The notes beneath the pieces are model-generated. The model was not told where the DNA came from. It worked only from the letters and a program-made list of their open reading frames with translations, and did not search any database. A stretch of 7,425 nucleotides of DNA from Bacteroidota bacterium (GTDB lineage Bacteria; Bacteroidota; Bacteroidia; Flavobacteriales_D; Crocinitomicaceae), in contig SBGS01000098.1 in NCBI GenBank assembly GCA_006226555.1, positions 1 through 7,425 of the forward strand. The letters are read 5' to 3'. Made by a program: the position numbers and the translations under genes. Shown here in pieces: positions 6,090-7,425 of the stretch. Numbering within the stretch: position 1 is the first letter of the stretch; every line of letters starts with the position of its first letter.

Positions 6090-7190
6090 ATGAAAGTAAA
6101 TCCACAATATTCTACGAAGGAAGCATTGATCGAATTGTACAATAAACCATTATTGGAATTGGTTTTTGAAGCGGCTACAATTCACCGACAATTTCACAAC
6201 CCAAGAGAAGTTCAGATGTCTGCTCTTATCAGTATTAAGACAGGTGGCTGCCCGGAAGATTGTGGTTATTGTCCACAGGCTGCAAGATATCATACGAATG
6301 TCGAGGCTCATAAATTGATGAGTGTCGATCAGGTAGTTGAACAGGCAAAAAATGCTAAAGCCAATGGTTCCTCCAGATTATGTATGGGAGCTGCTTGGAG
6401 AGAGGTTAGAGATAACAGGGATTTTGATCGTGTGATTGAAATGGTTCAGGCAGTAAATGACATGGATATGGAGGTTTGTGCGACACTCGGTATGCTGAGT
6501 GAAGACCAGGCTCAACGTCTGAAAAATGCCGGTTTATTTGCCTACAATCATAATTTGGATACTTCACCTGAGTTCTATGGTGATGTCATCTCCACTAGAG
6601 AATACGAGGACCGTTTAAGAACAATAGACAACGCCAGAAAGGCCGGTATTTCTGTTTGTTCAGGAGGTATTATTGGGATGGGTGAGGCGATCGAGGATAG
6701 GGTAGGAATGTTACTGTCATATATGGCAATGGAAACACCACCTGAGTCCATTCCGATCAATGCCTTGGTAGCAGTTGATGGAACTCCTTTGGAGGATCAG
6801 AAGCCAATTGAACAATGGGAGTTGATCAGAATGATCGCAACCACCAGAATCGCTTTTCCTCAGTCTGTTATCAGATTGTCTGCAGGAAGAACGAAAATGA
6901 ACATGGAGGCGCAGGCGCTATGTTTCATGGCCGGAGCAGGTTCAATATTCGCAGGAGATAAGTTGTTGACTACTCCAAATCCTGAATTCAATGAGGACAA
7001 GGAGATGTTCGATATATTAGGTCTGATACCAAAAACGTCATTTGCTGATGGTGAAAAACCTGTTTCTCATCCGGATCCGATCATTGAAGAAAGAAAACGT
7101 AAGGATGCTGAACGACTTGAAGAACTCAAGGCCGCAAAAGCAAATACTGAAGATGGTTTTCAGCCAAGACGAGTTGTAACCGTAGAATAG
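6090..7190 (+). CDS. bioB: Biotin synthase BioB (radical SAM)
   Basis: A protein of 366 residues from ATG 6090. BioB inserts sulfur into dethiobiotin, the last step of biotin synthesis, using a radical-SAM [4Fe-4S] cluster and a sacrificial [2Fe-2S] cluster. The SAM cluster motif CPEDCGYC gives Cys54, Cys58 and Cys61. The [2Fe-2S] ligands are Cys98 (RLCMGAAWR), Cys130 (EVCATLGML), Cys190 (VCSGGIIGMGE) and Arg262 (RLSAGR). YNHNLDTS (152-159) holds the Asn and Asp residues that contact substrate and SAM in the E. coli enzyme. All key residues are present, so it should be active. The C-terminus runs about 20 residues longer than E. coli BioB and includes a charged Lys/Glu/Arg-rich stretch at 333-350 that is probably helical. 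An in-frame TTG at 6069 would add MYLTVKI, but it lies inside the -7 element, so ATG 6090 is preferred. The gene is followed by bioF with a 1-nt overlap. Confidence 0.97.
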   Translation: MKVNPQYSTKEALIELYNKPLLELVFEAATIHRQFHNPREVQMSALISIKTGGCPEDCGYCPQAARYHTNVEAHKLMSVDQVVEQAKNAKANGSSRLCMGAAWREVRDNRDFDRVIEMVQAVNDMDMEVCATLGMLSEDQAQRLKNAGLFAYNHNLDTSPEFYGDVISTREYEDRLRTIDNARKAGISVCSGGIIGMGEAIEDRVGMLLSYMAMETPPESIPINALVAVDGTPLEDQKPIEQWELIRMIATTRIAFPQSVIRLSAGRTKMNMEAQALCFMAGAGSIFAGDKLLTTPNPEFNEDKEMFDILGLIPKTSFADGEKPVSHPDPIIEERKRKDAERLEELKAAKANTEDGFQPRRVVTVE

Positions 7191-7425
7191 TGCTTGATAA
7201 GTATTTAAGAAATAAACTCGATGAGAGATCAGAAAAGGGGACCATGCGTTCCCTTTCTTCGTTTGATGGAATGATCGATCTTGTTTCCAATGACTTTCTC
7301 GGATTGTCAAGGATCGATGACCCAAGTTTAGGTAAACCCGCCTCCGGTGGTTCCAGGCTGATAAGCGGAAATACCAAGAGGATAGAAGAAATAGAGCGCA
7401 AATTGGCAGATTTTTTTGGTTCGGA
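7190..7425 (+). CDS. bioF: 8-amino-7-oxononanoate synthase BioF, N-terminal fragment
   Basis: An open frame runs from GTG 7190 to the window edge: 78 complete codons, with the 3' part outside. BioF is the PLP enzyme that condenses pimeloyl-ACP or pimeloyl-CoA with L-alanine, the first step of biotin ring assembly. Recognisable family segments are RSLSSFDGMIDLVSNDFLGLS (residues 20-40; SNDxLGL is characteristic) and GGSRLISGN (53-61) followed by RIEEIERKLADFFGS, which match the conserved N-terminal part of the oxoamine synthase family. The active-site PLP lysine lies beyond the window. The GTG start shares its first G with the bioB TAG stop (TAGTG), which suggests translational coupling. Starting here keeps the usual residues before the RSLSSF segment; the in-frame ATG at 7244 would remove them. 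Position after bioB supports a biotin operon. Confidence 0.9.
   Translation, partial: MLDKYLRNKLDERSEKGTMRSLSSFDGMIDLVSNDFLGLSRIDDPSLGKPASGGSRLISGNTKRIEEIERKLADFFGS

Noticed and set aside
7038..7401. Two leftward open frames across the bioB end and bioF start
   Set aside because: They oppose clear BioB and BioF protein sequence and show no family features.

Overview
The window looks like ordinary chromosomal DNA of a member of the Bacteroidota, probably Flavobacteriales or a near relative. The grounds are three type IX secretion (T9SS) genes, a phylum-restricted machine; promoters of the Bacteroidota type (-7 TAnnTTTG, with -33 TTTG where visible); no Shine-Dalgarno-like sequence before any start codon; and AT-leaning composition. 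The genus cannot be fixed from the sequence alone. I see no mobile element, CRISPR array, tRNA or rRNA, and no convincing intrinsic terminator.

Layout. At the left edge is the 5' end of a leftward gene (158 down to the edge) for a PorP/SprF-family T9SS outer-membrane protein. A divergent intergenic region of about 200 bp follows, holding one candidate promoter per direction and an inverted repeat around the -33 element of the rightward promoter. Then, all on the + strand: porU (365-4201, T9SS C-terminal signal peptidase/sortase), porV (4266-5567, T9SS outer-membrane shuttle protein), ispF (5570-6046, MEP-pathway cyclase, 2 nt after porV), bioB (6090-7190, biotin synthase) and the beginning of bioF (7190 to the edge, 8-amino-7-oxononanoate synthase), whose GTG start shares one base with the bioB stop codon.

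How they work together. PorU and PorV are known partners: PorV collects T9SS cargo at the outer membrane and PorU removes the C-terminal sorting domain and attaches the cargo to the cell surface. PorP/SprF proteins belong to the same export/gliding system. ispF makes an isoprenoid precursor intermediate and appears to be read from the porV transcript. bioB and bioF start a biotin operon that has its own promoter in the 43-nt gap after ispF.

No new multi-gene system is visible. The points most worth a second look are an altered C-terminal motif in IspF (Gln where E. coli has Arg142), three near-identical -7 elements that fix promoter positions and correct the bioB start to ATG 6090, possible operators at the porU and bioB promoters, the porV-ispF coupling, and a roughly threefold excess of GATC in porU.
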